34,540 nt of DNA from Xenococcaceae cyanobacterium MO_167.B27 (GTDB lineage: Bacteria; Cyanobacteriota; Cyanobacteriia; Cyanobacteriales; Xenococcaceae): contig JASJCP010000090.1 in NCBI GenBank assembly GCA_030065935.1, positions 1 to 34,540 of the forward strand, read 5' to 3'. The position numbers were made by a program, and so were the translations under genes. The notes beneath the pieces were generated by a model. It saw only the letters and a list, made by a program, of their open reading frames with translations, made no database searches and was not told the DNA's origin. Of this stretch, positions 26,695-34,540 are shown in pieces; within the stretch, counting starts at the first letter, position 1; every line of letters begins with the position of its first letter.

Positions 26695-27456
26695 TTATGA
26701 CATACTTGCAGTCATTAACTCATCAGCCATTTCAAAATTAGCTGTGACATTCTGCACATCATCTAGAGATTCGAGAGTATCTATAAGTTTTAAGAGCGAT
26801 CGCGCTTGTTCTGAATCATTAACCTCTATAGTATTATTGGGTATCCAGCGTAACTCTACTTCTTTAACTAAAAAATCTTGAGTTTGGAGAGTTTGATTTA
26901 AGTTTTCTAAGTTCGAGACTTCTGTATAAACTTCTGCACCAAGATTATCTTCGAGCATTTCATAGTTATCTGCACCCCCTTCCATAGATGCTTCGAGGAG
27001 GGTTTCTTCTTCTATTTTCCCCTCTAGTAACACTACCCCTTTCTGCTCAAACATCCAACTTACACAACCTGTTTCCCCTAGGTTTCCGCCATTTTTGCTA
27101 AAAGCTGACCGAATATCCGCAGCAGTACGATTACGATTATCTGTTAAGGCTTCAATCAAGATAGCAACTCCCGCTATACCATAACCCTCGTAACGGATTT
27201 CTTCTAAGATTGCGCCGTCTTCTTGATAAGTTCCCGCTCCTTTTGCGATCGCCCTTTCTATGTTATCATTAGGAATTCCTGCTGCTTTCGCTTTATCTAT
27301 CGCAGTGCGGAGTTGAAAATTCCCGTCAGGATCACTGATTCCATTCCGTGCAGCAACAATAATAGCACGGGACAACTGAGTAAAGGTTTTGCCTTTTTTC
27401 GCATCTACTCTAGCTTTTTGTCTTTTAATATTCGCCCACTTACTATGTCCTGCCAC
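26695..27456 (-). CDS. yebC: YebC/PmpR-family protein
   Basis: This 253-residue protein is a standard YebC/TACO1 family member, slightly longer than most. It starts MAGHSKWANIKRQKARVDAKKGK, and contains NDNIERAIAKGAG, EEIRYEGYGIAGVAILIEALTDNRNRT, the FSKNGGNLGETGCVSWMFEQKG motif and a C-terminal LESLDDVQNVTANFE. The family was first described as transcription regulators; more recent work links it to translation of polyproline stretches, and I cannot tell which role applies here. The gene is probably downstream in a small cluster with the aldo/keto reductase, 46 bases apart on the same strand. Confidence 0.96.
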   Translation of the reverse strand: MAGHSKWANIKRQKARVDAKKGKTFTQLSRAIIVAARNGISDPDGNFQLRTAIDKAKAAGIPNDNIERAIAKGAGTYQEDGAILEEIRYEGYGIAGVAILIEALTDNRNRTAADIRSAFSKNGGNLGETGCVSWMFEQKGVVLLEGKIEEETLLEASMEGGADNYEMLEDNLGAEVYTEVSNLENLNQTLQTQDFLVKEVELRWIPNNTIEVNDSEQARSLLKLIDTLESLDDVQNVTANFEMADELMTASMS

Positions 27457-27502
27457 TAGTTTCTTTGTTCTCCTATCTCAACATTTAACATTTATCTCTT
27501 AT

Positions 27503-28684
27503 TTAACTTTGGGAAAGTCGCTTAACTGCGGTGTCTCCTAACAGTTGGTGAGTTTCTGCTAAAAGCTTGGGAATAATATTTTTGTGGGGGCTATCTTTTA
27601 AACAAGCAGATAAGTCAAACTGAGATACTTGCTTTGCTGTCGCCCCAGGAAACCAATGACCACCATTTTCCAGTAAGTTATATCTAGCTTTGCTGTATTC
27701 CATCATGTCATAAGCTAGAGCTAAATTCCGCAACCAGAGAATTACCTGGATGTTAATGTTACCAGGAGTGATTTCGTGACTGGGTAAACCTAGATCCCAA
27801 GTTCGCGCCCAATCTTCTCCCAAAACTACCATCGCTTGTTGTTCTAGTCGCTGAATAATAGGAGGTAAAATAGTTTCTGCTTGGTCGAGTATAGATAAAA
27901 CTTTGAGATGTTCGTCAAAATCTGTCGGTTTAGCAGCCCCTAAGCTGAGAGTATGGACTTGGGGATGGGATAAACAAAACAAGTCATTAAACACCATCGG
28001 ACTGAGAGGTTTACACAATTCTACTAGTTTAGCTGGTGGGTCGTAGAGTTTTCCTCCTTTATCAGAAGGGCTAATAATAAACACTCCCATATCCTGTTTT
28101 CGGGCTGCTTCTATTGCTGACCAGTTAGTCTGATTGATGTAATACCAATGGAGATTAACATAGTCAAATTCCCCTGTATTAATAGCTTTAGTAATGGTTT
28201 CTGTGGAGCCATGAGTAGAAAAACCAATAAAACGAACTTTTCCTTCTCGTTGTAGTTTTCTAGCTTCTTCTAAACAACCCCCAGGGCGCACAGTGTTATA
28301 AAAAGTCTCTTCATTATTAATCCCGTGTATTCCCAATAAATCTATGTACTCTAAACCGACAAACTTTAAAGACTGATGAAATTGACGGCTAAACTCTCTA
28401 GGGTCGGGTTTAGGAGATACTTTCGTCTGAAAGATCAATTTTTCTCGCGCTAGCTTCGGTAATATCTTTCCTAGCTGCATTTCCGAACTACCATAACCCC
28501 TAGCGGTTTCGATGTGATTAATTCCCACTTCCAGCGATCGCATAATTGTCGCTTCCAGATTACGTTGATTAGCTTCTGGTATTGCTGATGGAGGGACATC
28601 TTGCCATTTATACTGATATCTCATTCCTCCACAGGAAAAAATAGGCATTTGTAATTCTGTGCGACCAAATCGCCGATATTGCAT
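27503..28684 (-). CDS. Aldo/keto reductase family protein
   Basis: This 393-residue protein contains the AKR TIM barrel: FGRTELQMPIFSCGGMRYQ at the start, INHIETARGYGSSE, LIFQTKVSP, YIDLLGIHG, VRFIGFSTH. The tetrad reads E59, Y64, K88 and H120, so the usual aspartate is glutamate, a replacement also seen in other members of this cyanobacterial group. The protein is longer than typical AKRs (about 310) by a C-terminal extension of roughly 90 residues, and I saw no ferredoxin-like cysteine motif in it. The likely cofactor is NADPH, and the substrate is unknown. It lies just upstream of yebC on the same strand. Confidence 0.9.
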   Translation of the reverse strand: MQYRRFGRTELQMPIFSCGGMRYQYKWQDVPPSAIPEANQRNLEATIMRSLEVGINHIETARGYGSSEMQLGKILPKLAREKLIFQTKVSPKPDPREFSRQFHQSLKFVGLEYIDLLGIHGINNEETFYNTVRPGGCLEEARKLQREGKVRFIGFSTHGSTETITKAINTGEFDYVNLHWYYINQTNWSAIEAARKQDMGVFIISPSDKGGKLYDPPAKLVELCKPLSPMVFNDLFCLSHPQVHTLSLGAAKPTDFDEHLKVLSILDQAETILPPIIQRLEQQAMVVLGEDWARTWDLGLPSHEITPGNINIQVILWLRNLALAYDMMEYSKARYNLLENGGHWFPGATAKQVSQFDLSACLKDSPHKNIIPKLLAETHQLLGDTAVKRLSQS

Positions 28685-28766
28685 AATCCTTTTTATTGTC
28701 TTCAGATTTTTCCTTTATCTATTTTAGTAACAGCTAAGAATAAGGATGAAGGAGGATGAAGAAACT

Positions 28767-28787
28767 AATAAGTAATAAGTAATAAGT
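28767..28787. repeat. Heptameric tandem repeat (AATAAGT)x3
   Basis: Three exact copies of AATAAGT lie in the 435-base gene-free stretch between the reductase and mgtE. Short heptamer arrays (STRR type) are typical of cyanobacterial intergenic DNA. Confidence 0.7.
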
Positions 28788-29061
28788 ATTGCTGTCTCCG
28801 CGCTTCCTTTGCCCCCGTGCTTCCTCTGCGGGAAAGGGGGGATTTTAAGTTTTATATCGAATTGCACAGTTTATTTGCTGGCATATATTTTTCCCCCTTC
28901 GGTGTCTCTGCTCCTCTTGTCTTCTCCTCATCCCTCATCCCTTTAAAATGCAATCCCATAACCTGATTTAACCAAACAATGGGAAGATAGAAGAAAATGT
29001 TAAAGAATACTAATACAGTTTAATATCGACATCCAAGTTGATCAGTAATAGATAGTCTCCA

Positions 29062-29103
29062 GATAACTGATAACTAATAACCGATAATTGATAATTGATA
29101 ACT
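29062..29103. repeat. Heptameric tandem repeat (GATAAYT)x6
   Basis: Six seven-base units lie in a row: GATAACT twice, AATAACC, GATAATT twice, GATAACT. They end seven bases before the mgtE Shine-Dalgarno, so they lie inside its leader or promoter. The rest of the 28685-29119 gap shows no gene, only AT-rich sequence and pyrimidine-rich low-complexity runs. Confidence 0.7.
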
Positions 29104-29119
29104 GAATAAGGGGAGGTTT

Positions 29120-30493
29120 ATGACAGCAAATGGTACTAAACACAGCGAACTGCGACAATTAGTTCGTTCCCAACTAGAGTTGTTACTTGATAGTGGTAAC
29201 TTAGAAGGTGCAAAAGCTCTTCTTGTTCCAGTGCAACCAGTTGATATTGCTGAAGCAATTGAAGGACTCCCAGAATCTATGCAAGTCATCGCTTTTCGCT
29301 TACTATCTAAAGCTGAGGCGATCGAAGTTTATGAGTATTTAGATTATTCTGTACAAGAAGCTTTGATTGATGAGTTTAAACGTCAGGAAGTCATTGATAT
29401 TGTAGATAAGATGTCTCCTGATGACCGCGCTAAACTGTTTGATGAGTTACCAGCCAAAATAGTTCGTCGTCTCCTGTCCCAACTTAGCCCTAAAGAGCGT
29501 CAAGCTACAGCCCAATTATTAGGCTATGAAGATGATACCGCAGGGCGAATCATGACCCCTGAGTATATATCTCTCAAGGAAAGTTTAACAGTGGATGAGG
29601 CGTTAGAGAGAATTCGTAGTTTAGCTAATGCTTCGGAGATTATTTATTACCTGTATGTTACTGATGCTTTTCGTCATCTAACAGGGATTGTCTCCTTAAG
29701 AGATTTGGTTATCTCTCCTTCCCAAACTACTTTGGGAGATATTATGACCCGTGATGTAGTGTTTGTCCATACCAATACAGATCAAGAAGAAGTAGCCAGA
29801 ACAATTCAACGCTACGATATTTTAGCTGTCCCTGTGGTAGATCGAGAAGACCGCTTAGTAGGAGTAGTTACGGTTGATGATGTAATTGATATTATCGAAC
29901 AAGAAGCTACAGAAGATATTTATGCTTTGGGTGGTTTACAATCTGATGGGGACAAATACTTTCAAACTAGTTTAATCACAGTAGCCCGTAAAAGAGTAGT
30001 TTGGCTTTTAGTTTTATTATTAACTAACACTGTTACAGGAACAATTATTAGTTCTCAAGAAAATCTATTACAACAAGTTGTTATTCTTACCGCTTTTATT
30101 CCTCTGTTAACAGGTACAGGAGGGAATGTAGGGGCGCAATCTTCTACTGTAGTAATTCGAGGTTTGAACACAGAAGAAATTAGCGATATGGGTCCTGGAA
30201 AAGTAGTATTTAGGGAGGCTTTAGCAGGAATTCTTCTGGGTAGTATTTTAGGAATTTTGGCTACTGTTTGGTCTTTCTGGTTACAAGGTAGTATTAAGGT
30301 TGCACTATCAGTAGGAATTAGTTTAATTGCGATCGCATTTTTAGCTTCTGTTGCAGGTTCAGCTTTACCTTTTCTGTTTCGCTCTTTTGGACTCGATCCT
30401 GCTTTGATGTCTGCCCCTTTTATCACTACAGTAGTAGATGTTTTAGGAGTATTAATTTACTTTAATATCGCCCGTGTAATTTTGGGCATTTAG
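29120..30493 (+). CDS. mgtE: MgtE-type magnesium transporter
   Basis: This 457-residue protein has all MgtE parts. The N-domain (about 20-130) has VDIAEAIEGLPESMQVIAFRLLSKAEAIEVYEYL. Two CBS domains (about 135-255) follow, with GRIMTPEYISL and LGDIMTRDVVFV starts and LRDLVI and VDDVIDIIEQEATEDIYALGG ends. Five transmembrane helices (about 290-457) include the signature TGTGGNVGAQSSTVVIRG and GLDPALMSAPFITTVVDVLG. The CBS and N domains sense cytoplasmic Mg2+ and gate the pore. The start is well supported by GGGGAGG just upstream. It stands alone. Mg2+ is the expected ion, and Co2+ transport is a known side activity of the family. Confidence 0.97.
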   Translation: MTANGTKHSELRQLVRSQLELLLDSGNLEGAKALLVPVQPVDIAEAIEGLPESMQVIAFRLLSKAEAIEVYEYLDYSVQEALIDEFKRQEVIDIVDKMSPDDRAKLFDELPAKIVRRLLSQLSPKERQATAQLLGYEDDTAGRIMTPEYISLKESLTVDEALERIRSLANASEIIYYLYVTDAFRHLTGIVSLRDLVISPSQTTLGDIMTRDVVFVHTNTDQEEVARTIQRYDILAVPVVDREDRLVGVVTVDDVIDIIEQEATEDIYALGGLQSDGDKYFQTSLITVARKRVVWLLVLLLTNTVTGTIISSQENLLQQVVILTAFIPLLTGTGGNVGAQSSTVVIRGLNTEEISDMGPGKVVFREALAGILLGSILGILATVWSFWLQGSIKVALSVGISLIAIAFLASVAGSALPFLFRSFGLDPALMSAPFITTVVDVLGVLIYFNIARVILGI

Positions 30494-30659
30494 CTCTCAT
30501 TATATCCTTTTAATTTAAGGCATCTACAAATATGGTACTATACCTTAGATAAGTCAAGATGTGAACGCAGAAAGCAAAAATAAATTAACAATTAAATATA
30601 AAAACTTATCTCAAAGATAATAAACATCTGCTTTTTTGAGTACCAATTACTTGAGCTTA

Positions 30660-32999
30660 ATGAGTTTTGTGAGTATGAAAGTATCATTATTCAACAGTTT
30701 AAAGTTTCGTATGCCTTTGGTTGTTTTACTTGGAGTCTTACCAGTAATCTTAGGGGCTATTTTTGCTGCTAGCTATCGTGCAGCCAAAACTATTCATCAA
30801 GAAGCTAAAGAAAATATTACCAGAAACACCCAAATCTTGGCAGAATCAGTATCTAGATGGGAAGAATCTAACCTATTGGCTTTAGTTACTTTAAGCGAAC
30901 AACCAGATATTATGGTGATGAATCCCGAAGAACAAATACCAGTATTAGCTACTGTAGCTAGTAACTATCAACACATTTATTTGGCTATTACTGTTGATCA
31001 AAATGGTAAGATTGTAGCCCGTAGCGATAATAAAGAGCCAGGAGGATATAGTGGAGATCGCTATTGGTTTCAAAAACCGATGGAAGGGGAAGAGATAACT
31101 CGTCAAGTTCTAATTAGTCGCACCATAAAACAACCTGCTTTATGTTTTTCTACTGCGATTAGGCAAAATACATTAACAATATCAGGAGTCCTAGCAATAT
31201 GTTCGGATTTAGAAGCTTTAACTCAACAGGTAGGTCAACTTAAATTGGGTCAAACAGGTTATACTTTCATAGTGGATGAATCTGGTACAGTTTTAGCTCA
31301 TCCTAATAAGGAATACCTCTCGGGTCAAGAACTCAAAGATTTAAGCAATTATCCTCCTGTAAAACATTTCTTATCAAATAATGACGATGGAGATATTTTC
31401 TCTTTTAAAGATGATGCAACGGTAGATTGGATATCCTACCATGTTCGTCTTAGTAATGGTTGGGGTGTTATTGCAGTTCAAGAACAAGCAGAGTTTTTCA
31501 GTAGCGAACGAGAATTTGAAAACCTGGCATTTTTTATAGCGGGAGTTGCTGTAATTAGTGTAAGTCTTGTAACTTGGATTTTAGCCAATCGCTTAATTGC
31601 ACCGATAAGTAGCCTCACTAATGCAGCTAGTGCTATTGCTAATGGTGAATTCGACGGAAAAATAAACATTAAGAGTCAAGATGAATTAGGTATTTTAGCC
31701 TATTCTTTCAATCAGATGAAAGGGGAGATCAAAAGTTTAGTTAACAATTTAGAACAACGCATCGAAGAAAGAACATATGAATTGAAAAAGGCTAAAGAAG
31801 CAGCAGAAAAATCATCCGCTATTGCTTTAGCAGCCAACCACTCTAAAGATCGATTTATTGCCAATATTAGTCATGAACTTCGCACTCCTCTTCATAGTAT
31901 TATTGGCTACAATCGATTAGTTCAAAAAGATAAAACATTAAACTCTAATCATTCAGAAAATTTAAAAATAGTTGAAAAAAGCAGCGTTCATTTATTAAGC
32001 TTAATTAACGATCTTTTAGATACTTCTCAAGTACAACTCAAGCAAATTACACTTTATCCTAGTGATTTAGAATTAGCAAGTTTCTTAGATGAAGTAATAG
32101 ATTTGGTAAGTATGTCGGCAAAAACCAAAAATATTGCTCTAAAAAAAGAATACAATAATCTACCACTAGGGATTCAAATCGATGAAAAAAGACTGCGACA
32201 AATATTGCTCAATCTCTTAAGTAACTCGATTAAATTTACTAATGGTGGAGAAGTAACTTTAAAAGTGAGTGCTACTAGTCCTGGGAATCTGGACAAAGCT
32301 ATTAATACTAATAATAATTACCTCTCTCAACAAAAACTATGCTTTGAAGTAATAGATACTGGTGTTGGGATGACCGAAAAAGATATTAAGAAAATTTTTC
32401 AACCTTTCGAGCAAGTAGGAGATCTTCAATCTCGGTCTGGGGGTGCGGGTTTGGGGTTAGCGATCTCCTCTGAATTAGTAAACTTAATGGGAGGAAAATT
32501 ACAAGTTAAAAGTCAATTGGGAGTAGGTTCAACCTTTTGGTTCGATCTTGTTGTTCCAGTATTAGTAAAACTCAAGCAAATTAAACCAGAGATTCTCACA
32601 ACTCAAATAAGAACTAATAAAGGAACTAAACCCAAGATTTTAGTAGTAGATGATAAAGAAGTGAATCGAAATCTTTTGGTGGAAATACTACAACCAAAAG
32701 GTTTAGAGGTATTTACGGCTAATAATGGGGAACAGATGCTACAAATAGCGGGTTCGGTGCTACCAGATCTAATTTTGCTTGATTTATTTATGCCTGTTAA
32801 AACTGGATTTACATCTATCAAAGAAATCCGACAAGATCCACAATTAAAAAATATTCCTATTATTGTAGTAACTGCTAGCTCAATTACAAAAGAAACGAGT
32901 GCTTATTTAGATTGTGAAGCGGTTTTGCATAAGCCCATCGATGAACAGAAATTGTTTACCTTATTAAATCAGTATGTATCTCACAGTAAACTAGCCTAA
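30660..32999 (+). CDS. Hybrid sensor histidine kinase with Cache, HAMP and REC domains
   Basis: This membrane sensor has about 779 residues if started at the ATG at 30660; an ATG at 30675 is as likely, and a TTG at 30636 less so. A first transmembrane helix (MPLVVLLGVLPVILGAIFAAS) is followed by a periplasmic double Cache-like domain (to about 280) with GYTFIVDESGTVLAHP. A second helix, a HAMP stretch (NRLIAPISSLTNAASAIANGEF), and a coiled coil come next. The kinase has the H-box NISHELRTPLHSIIG with H405, N-box LLNLLSNSIKFT, DTGVGM and GAGLGLAIS. The C-terminal receiver has D664-D665, phospho-acceptor D708 (LLDLFMP), T and K (LHKP). The ligand and output partner are unknown. Confidence 0.94.
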   Translation: MSFVSMKVSLFNSLKFRMPLVVLLGVLPVILGAIFAASYRAAKTIHQEAKENITRNTQILAESVSRWEESNLLALVTLSEQPDIMVMNPEEQIPVLATVASNYQHIYLAITVDQNGKIVARSDNKEPGGYSGDRYWFQKPMEGEEITRQVLISRTIKQPALCFSTAIRQNTLTISGVLAICSDLEALTQQVGQLKLGQTGYTFIVDESGTVLAHPNKEYLSGQELKDLSNYPPVKHFLSNNDDGDIFSFKDDATVDWISYHVRLSNGWGVIAVQEQAEFFSSEREFENLAFFIAGVAVISVSLVTWILANRLIAPISSLTNAASAIANGEFDGKINIKSQDELGILAYSFNQMKGEIKSLVNNLEQRIEERTYELKKAKEAAEKSSAIALAANHSKDRFIANISHELRTPLHSIIGYNRLVQKDKTLNSNHSENLKIVEKSSVHLLSLINDLLDTSQVQLKQITLYPSDLELASFLDEVIDLVSMSAKTKNIALKKEYNNLPLGIQIDEKRLRQILLNLLSNSIKFTNGGEVTLKVSATSPGNLDKAINTNNNYLSQQKLCFEVIDTGVGMTEKDIKKIFQPFEQVGDLQSRSGGAGLGLAISSELVNLMGGKLQVKSQLGVGSTFWFDLVVPVLVKLKQIKPEILTTQIRTNKGTKPKILVVDDKEVNRNLLVEILQPKGLEVFTANNGEQMLQIAGSVLPDLILLDLFMPVKTGFTSIKEIRQDPQLKNIPIIVVTASSITKETSAYLDCEAVLHKPIDEQKLFTLLNQYVSHSKLA

Positions 33000-33004
33000 G
33001 GATA

Positions 33005-33110
33005 TTGACATCCTCCCACCGACGGAGTCGGTGGATTCCCAGTCTCACGACGATAGTTTTCTGCTTCTACGGCTTTTAACTAGACTACTGTTACCAATCG
33101 ACCTACAAAA
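33005..33110 (-). mobile_element. IS200/IS605-type right end, minus orientation
   Basis: On the minus strand, a GGGAATCC motif, a hairpin (CACCGAC/GTCGGTG, plus strand 33017-33033) and GGGAGGATGTCAA end in TCAA (33005-33008). This is the common right end of cyanobacterial IS200/IS605 elements. It begins six bases after the stop of the sensor-kinase gene. No tnpB reading frame is present to its right. Confidence 0.6.
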
Positions 33111-33189
33111 ATACTTTAAAAGTTAATTAAAGAAAAGTCAAATTTTTCTAATTTCCCTGGTTAAATTAGAAGTATCTAACGCTAATGGT

Positions 33190-33478
33190 TGAAAAAATTA
33201 AACTATACCCGCGATTAATGAGGGGCAGCTCACTTGGGGTTTCCCCAAGTGTTTATACGCGGGAGTCCCACCATGGGACATGGGGGTCTTCTCACGGAAG
33301 AATGATAAGTAAGATTACAAAATTATTATAGAATCTGCTATCGCTTAGTCGTCCCCAAAGGATTAGCCTTTGGTCAGCTAATGGAAAAGTGGAGAGACGG
33401 TTGGTCATTCATCCCGTCTCGAAACATCCGCTTAGAATCCCCCAGCGAAGCGGTGCAAAAGCCAGGGGGAGTAGTCAA
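33190..33478 (+). mobile_element. Orphan omega-RNA-like module and IS200/IS605 right end
   Basis: The module contains a hairpin CACTTGGGG-TTT-CCCCAAGTG (33231-33251), GTTTATACGC (33251-33260), a GTCCCA/TGGGAC hairpin (33265-33279) and GTCTTCTCACGGAAG (33286-33300). It ends with a GAATCCCCC hairpin and GGGGGAGTAG, closed by TCAA at 33475-33478. Such an arrangement follows tnpB in autonomous elements, where the RNA guides the TnpB nuclease. Here no tnpB is seen, so it is a solitary copy. The last bases overlap the stop codon of the hydrolase gene on the minus strand. Confidence 0.6.
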
Positions 33479-34380
33479 TGATGGGATAGGGAATTGATCC
33501 ACTGTTGTAATATAGGATTTACTATTTCTGGTGCTTCATCTTGAGGACAGTGACCCAAGCCTTCTAAGGGAATAAACTGATCTACTGTGGGGATTTTGGC
33601 TAATTCTCTTCCCAGTGCGATAGGCTCCCAAGGGTCTTCTGTTCCCCAGAGTAATATAGTAGGACAAGTGAGGCGGGGTAACAAATCTTCTGGTAATGCA
33701 CCCTGAGAATAGCGAGTAAAAGCACAAAAAACATCTGCTGCGCCAAGATCTTTTGCAGGAGTCATTAAGATATCAATTAATTCATCGTTAACAGCTTCAG
33801 GACGTTTATAAGCTTGAAGTAAAATCTTTTTGACTACATCTGGTTTAGCAAGTTGCTTAAAGAAAAGATTACCAATAATTCTATTGGCTAAGAGTTTTTG
33901 TAAAAAAGCTGCACCAACACTACGATACCAGGGTAATGCTTGACGTTTGCGATCATGTAATAATCTTAGAGAGCAATTAATAGCTGCTATTCCTCTGACC
34001 ATTTCAGGATTATCCACCGCAGCTTGCATTATTACAACACAACCAATAGAATTTCCCACAAGAAAAGCAGGACTTCCTATAACTTCTCGACAAAAGTCTG
34101 CTACTAATTGTCCCCAAGTTTCAAAGGTATAATATATTCCTTGTCCTGGGGTGGGTTTCGCAGAAGCCCCAAACCCAATTAAGTCAATAGCATAACAGCG
34201 ACATTCTTGACCTAAAATAGGTAAATTTTTGCGCCAGTGACCCCAAGATGCACCAAAACCATGCACCAAAACCACCGCAGCACCACTTTCTCCACAATTT
34301 TGATAGGTGATAGGAAATCCGCGCCAATTCCATGTTTTGGGAGAGTGAGAAAAAGCTATTGTAGAAACAGATGATGTCAT
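33475..34380 (-). CDS. Alpha/beta hydrolase fold protein
   Basis: This 301-residue alpha/beta hydrolase has the oxyanion motif HGFGASWGHW (40-49), nucleophile elbow GNSIG with S111, acid D249 (GTEDPW) and base H277 (GLGHCP). The order and the motifs resemble cyanobacterial homologues of plant chloroplast hydrolases such as pheophytinase-like enzymes, but the substrate cannot be told. There is no signal peptide. Its TGA stop (33475-33477) is made by the terminal TCAA of an IS200/IS605-type right end. The start region is 43 bases from the divergent PhzF-like gene, so the two may share a promoter region. Confidence 0.92.
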   Translation of the reverse strand: MTSSVSTIAFSHSPKTWNWRGFPITYQNCGESGAAVVLVHGFGASWGHWRKNLPILGQECRCYAIDLIGFGASAKPTPGQGIYYTFETWGQLVADFCREVIGSPAFLVGNSIGCVVIMQAAVDNPEMVRGIAAINCSLRLLHDRKRQALPWYRSVGAAFLQKLLANRIIGNLFFKQLAKPDVVKKILLQAYKRPEAVNDELIDILMTPAKDLGAADVFCAFTRYSQGALPEDLLPRLTCPTILLWGTEDPWEPIALGRELAKIPTVDQFIPLEGLGHCPQDEAPEIVNPILQQWINSLSHH

Positions 34381-34423
34381 GGGATTTGTACTTGATTTTT
34401 TGTAACATTTCTTAAAAAGTAAT

Positions 34424-34540
34424 ATGAAACAAAATATTATTCAAGTTGACGCTTTTACTTCTACTCCGTTTCAAGGTAATCCTGCTGCGGTATGTGTTTT
34501 AGAAACAGCCCAAGACACAAGCTGGATGCAGTTAGTGGCT
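34424..34540 (+). CDS. PhzF-family isomerase, N-terminal part
   Basis: Only the first 39 codons lie in the window; the frame is open to the edge. The start reads MKQNIIQVDAFTSTPFQGN followed by PAAVCVLE, which is the standard PhzF/YddE (trans-2,3-dihydro-3-hydroxyanthranilate isomerase-like) beginning, with the GNPAAVC motif. The catalytic glutamate expected near residue 45 lies outside. The family does isomerase or epimerase chemistry on many small molecules, so the substrate is unclear. It is divergent from the hydrolase gene. Confidence 0.85.
   Translation, partial: MKQNIIQVDAFTSTPFQGNPAAVCVLETAQDTSWMQLVA

Overview
The window looks like a piece of a cyanobacterial chromosome. It carries many HIP1-type GCGATCGC octamers (for example at 2776, 6664, 14407, 17585, 26797 and 30331), heptameric short tandem repeats, and cyanobacterial-type surface, Uma2 and FkbM-like genes. 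The host is AT-rich and unicellular or filamentous type cannot be decided from this window. No genus is claimed.

Region 1 (1-15430) is a surface-polysaccharide locus of mixed orientation. It holds two GT2 glycosyltransferases, a GT4 glycosyltransferase, a GT-A-like transferase, a Wzy-type polymerase/ligase and a Wzx-type flippase. It also has three methyltransferase-like proteins (a small SAM protein, a DUF268-like protein and an FkbM protein), a fucosyltransferase-like protein, a membrane-anchored glycoside-hydrolase-like protein and a GH95/DUF5703-like lipoprotein. Two glycosyltransferase genes survive only as fragments: a C-terminal remnant at 647-841 and an N-terminal remnant at 7896-8097. 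One is cut by an IS200/IS605-type fragment, so the locus appears to have been remodelled by recombination and transposition. Together the genes suggest a Wzx/Wzy-dependent glycan that is methylated and possibly fucosylated and can be trimmed by resident hydrolases.

Region 2 (15430-17080) is a mobile-element scar. An IS200/IS605-like right end is followed by an apparently ORF-less group II intron on the minus strand (15738-16916), with a recognisable GTGCGAC 5' end and a domain V. Region 3 (17090-20300) holds an ArsR-family regulator with a cysteine pattern reminiscent of persulfide sensors, a Uma2-family nuclease-like protein and typA/bipA.

Region 4 (20500-26480) holds large secreted proteins: a filamentous-haemagglutinin-type TPS exoprotein, an unrecognised 149-residue protein, and a 752-residue protein joining a surface domain, RTX calcium-binding repeats and a propeller-like C-terminus. 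Region 5 (26690-34540) is mostly housekeeping: YebC, an aldo/keto reductase, MgtE, a hybrid sensor kinase, an alpha/beta hydrolase and the start of a PhzF-family gene. Between the kinase and the hydrolase lie two back-to-back IS200/IS605-type ends without any TnpB gene (33005-33478), and one of them supplies the hydrolase stop codon.

The most unusual items are the ORF-less group II intron and the family of orphan IS200/IS605 ends, which resemble omega-RNA/right-end modules and share motifs between 8098-8160 and 33236-33300. I see no CRISPR array, tRNA, rRNA or clearly new defence system.
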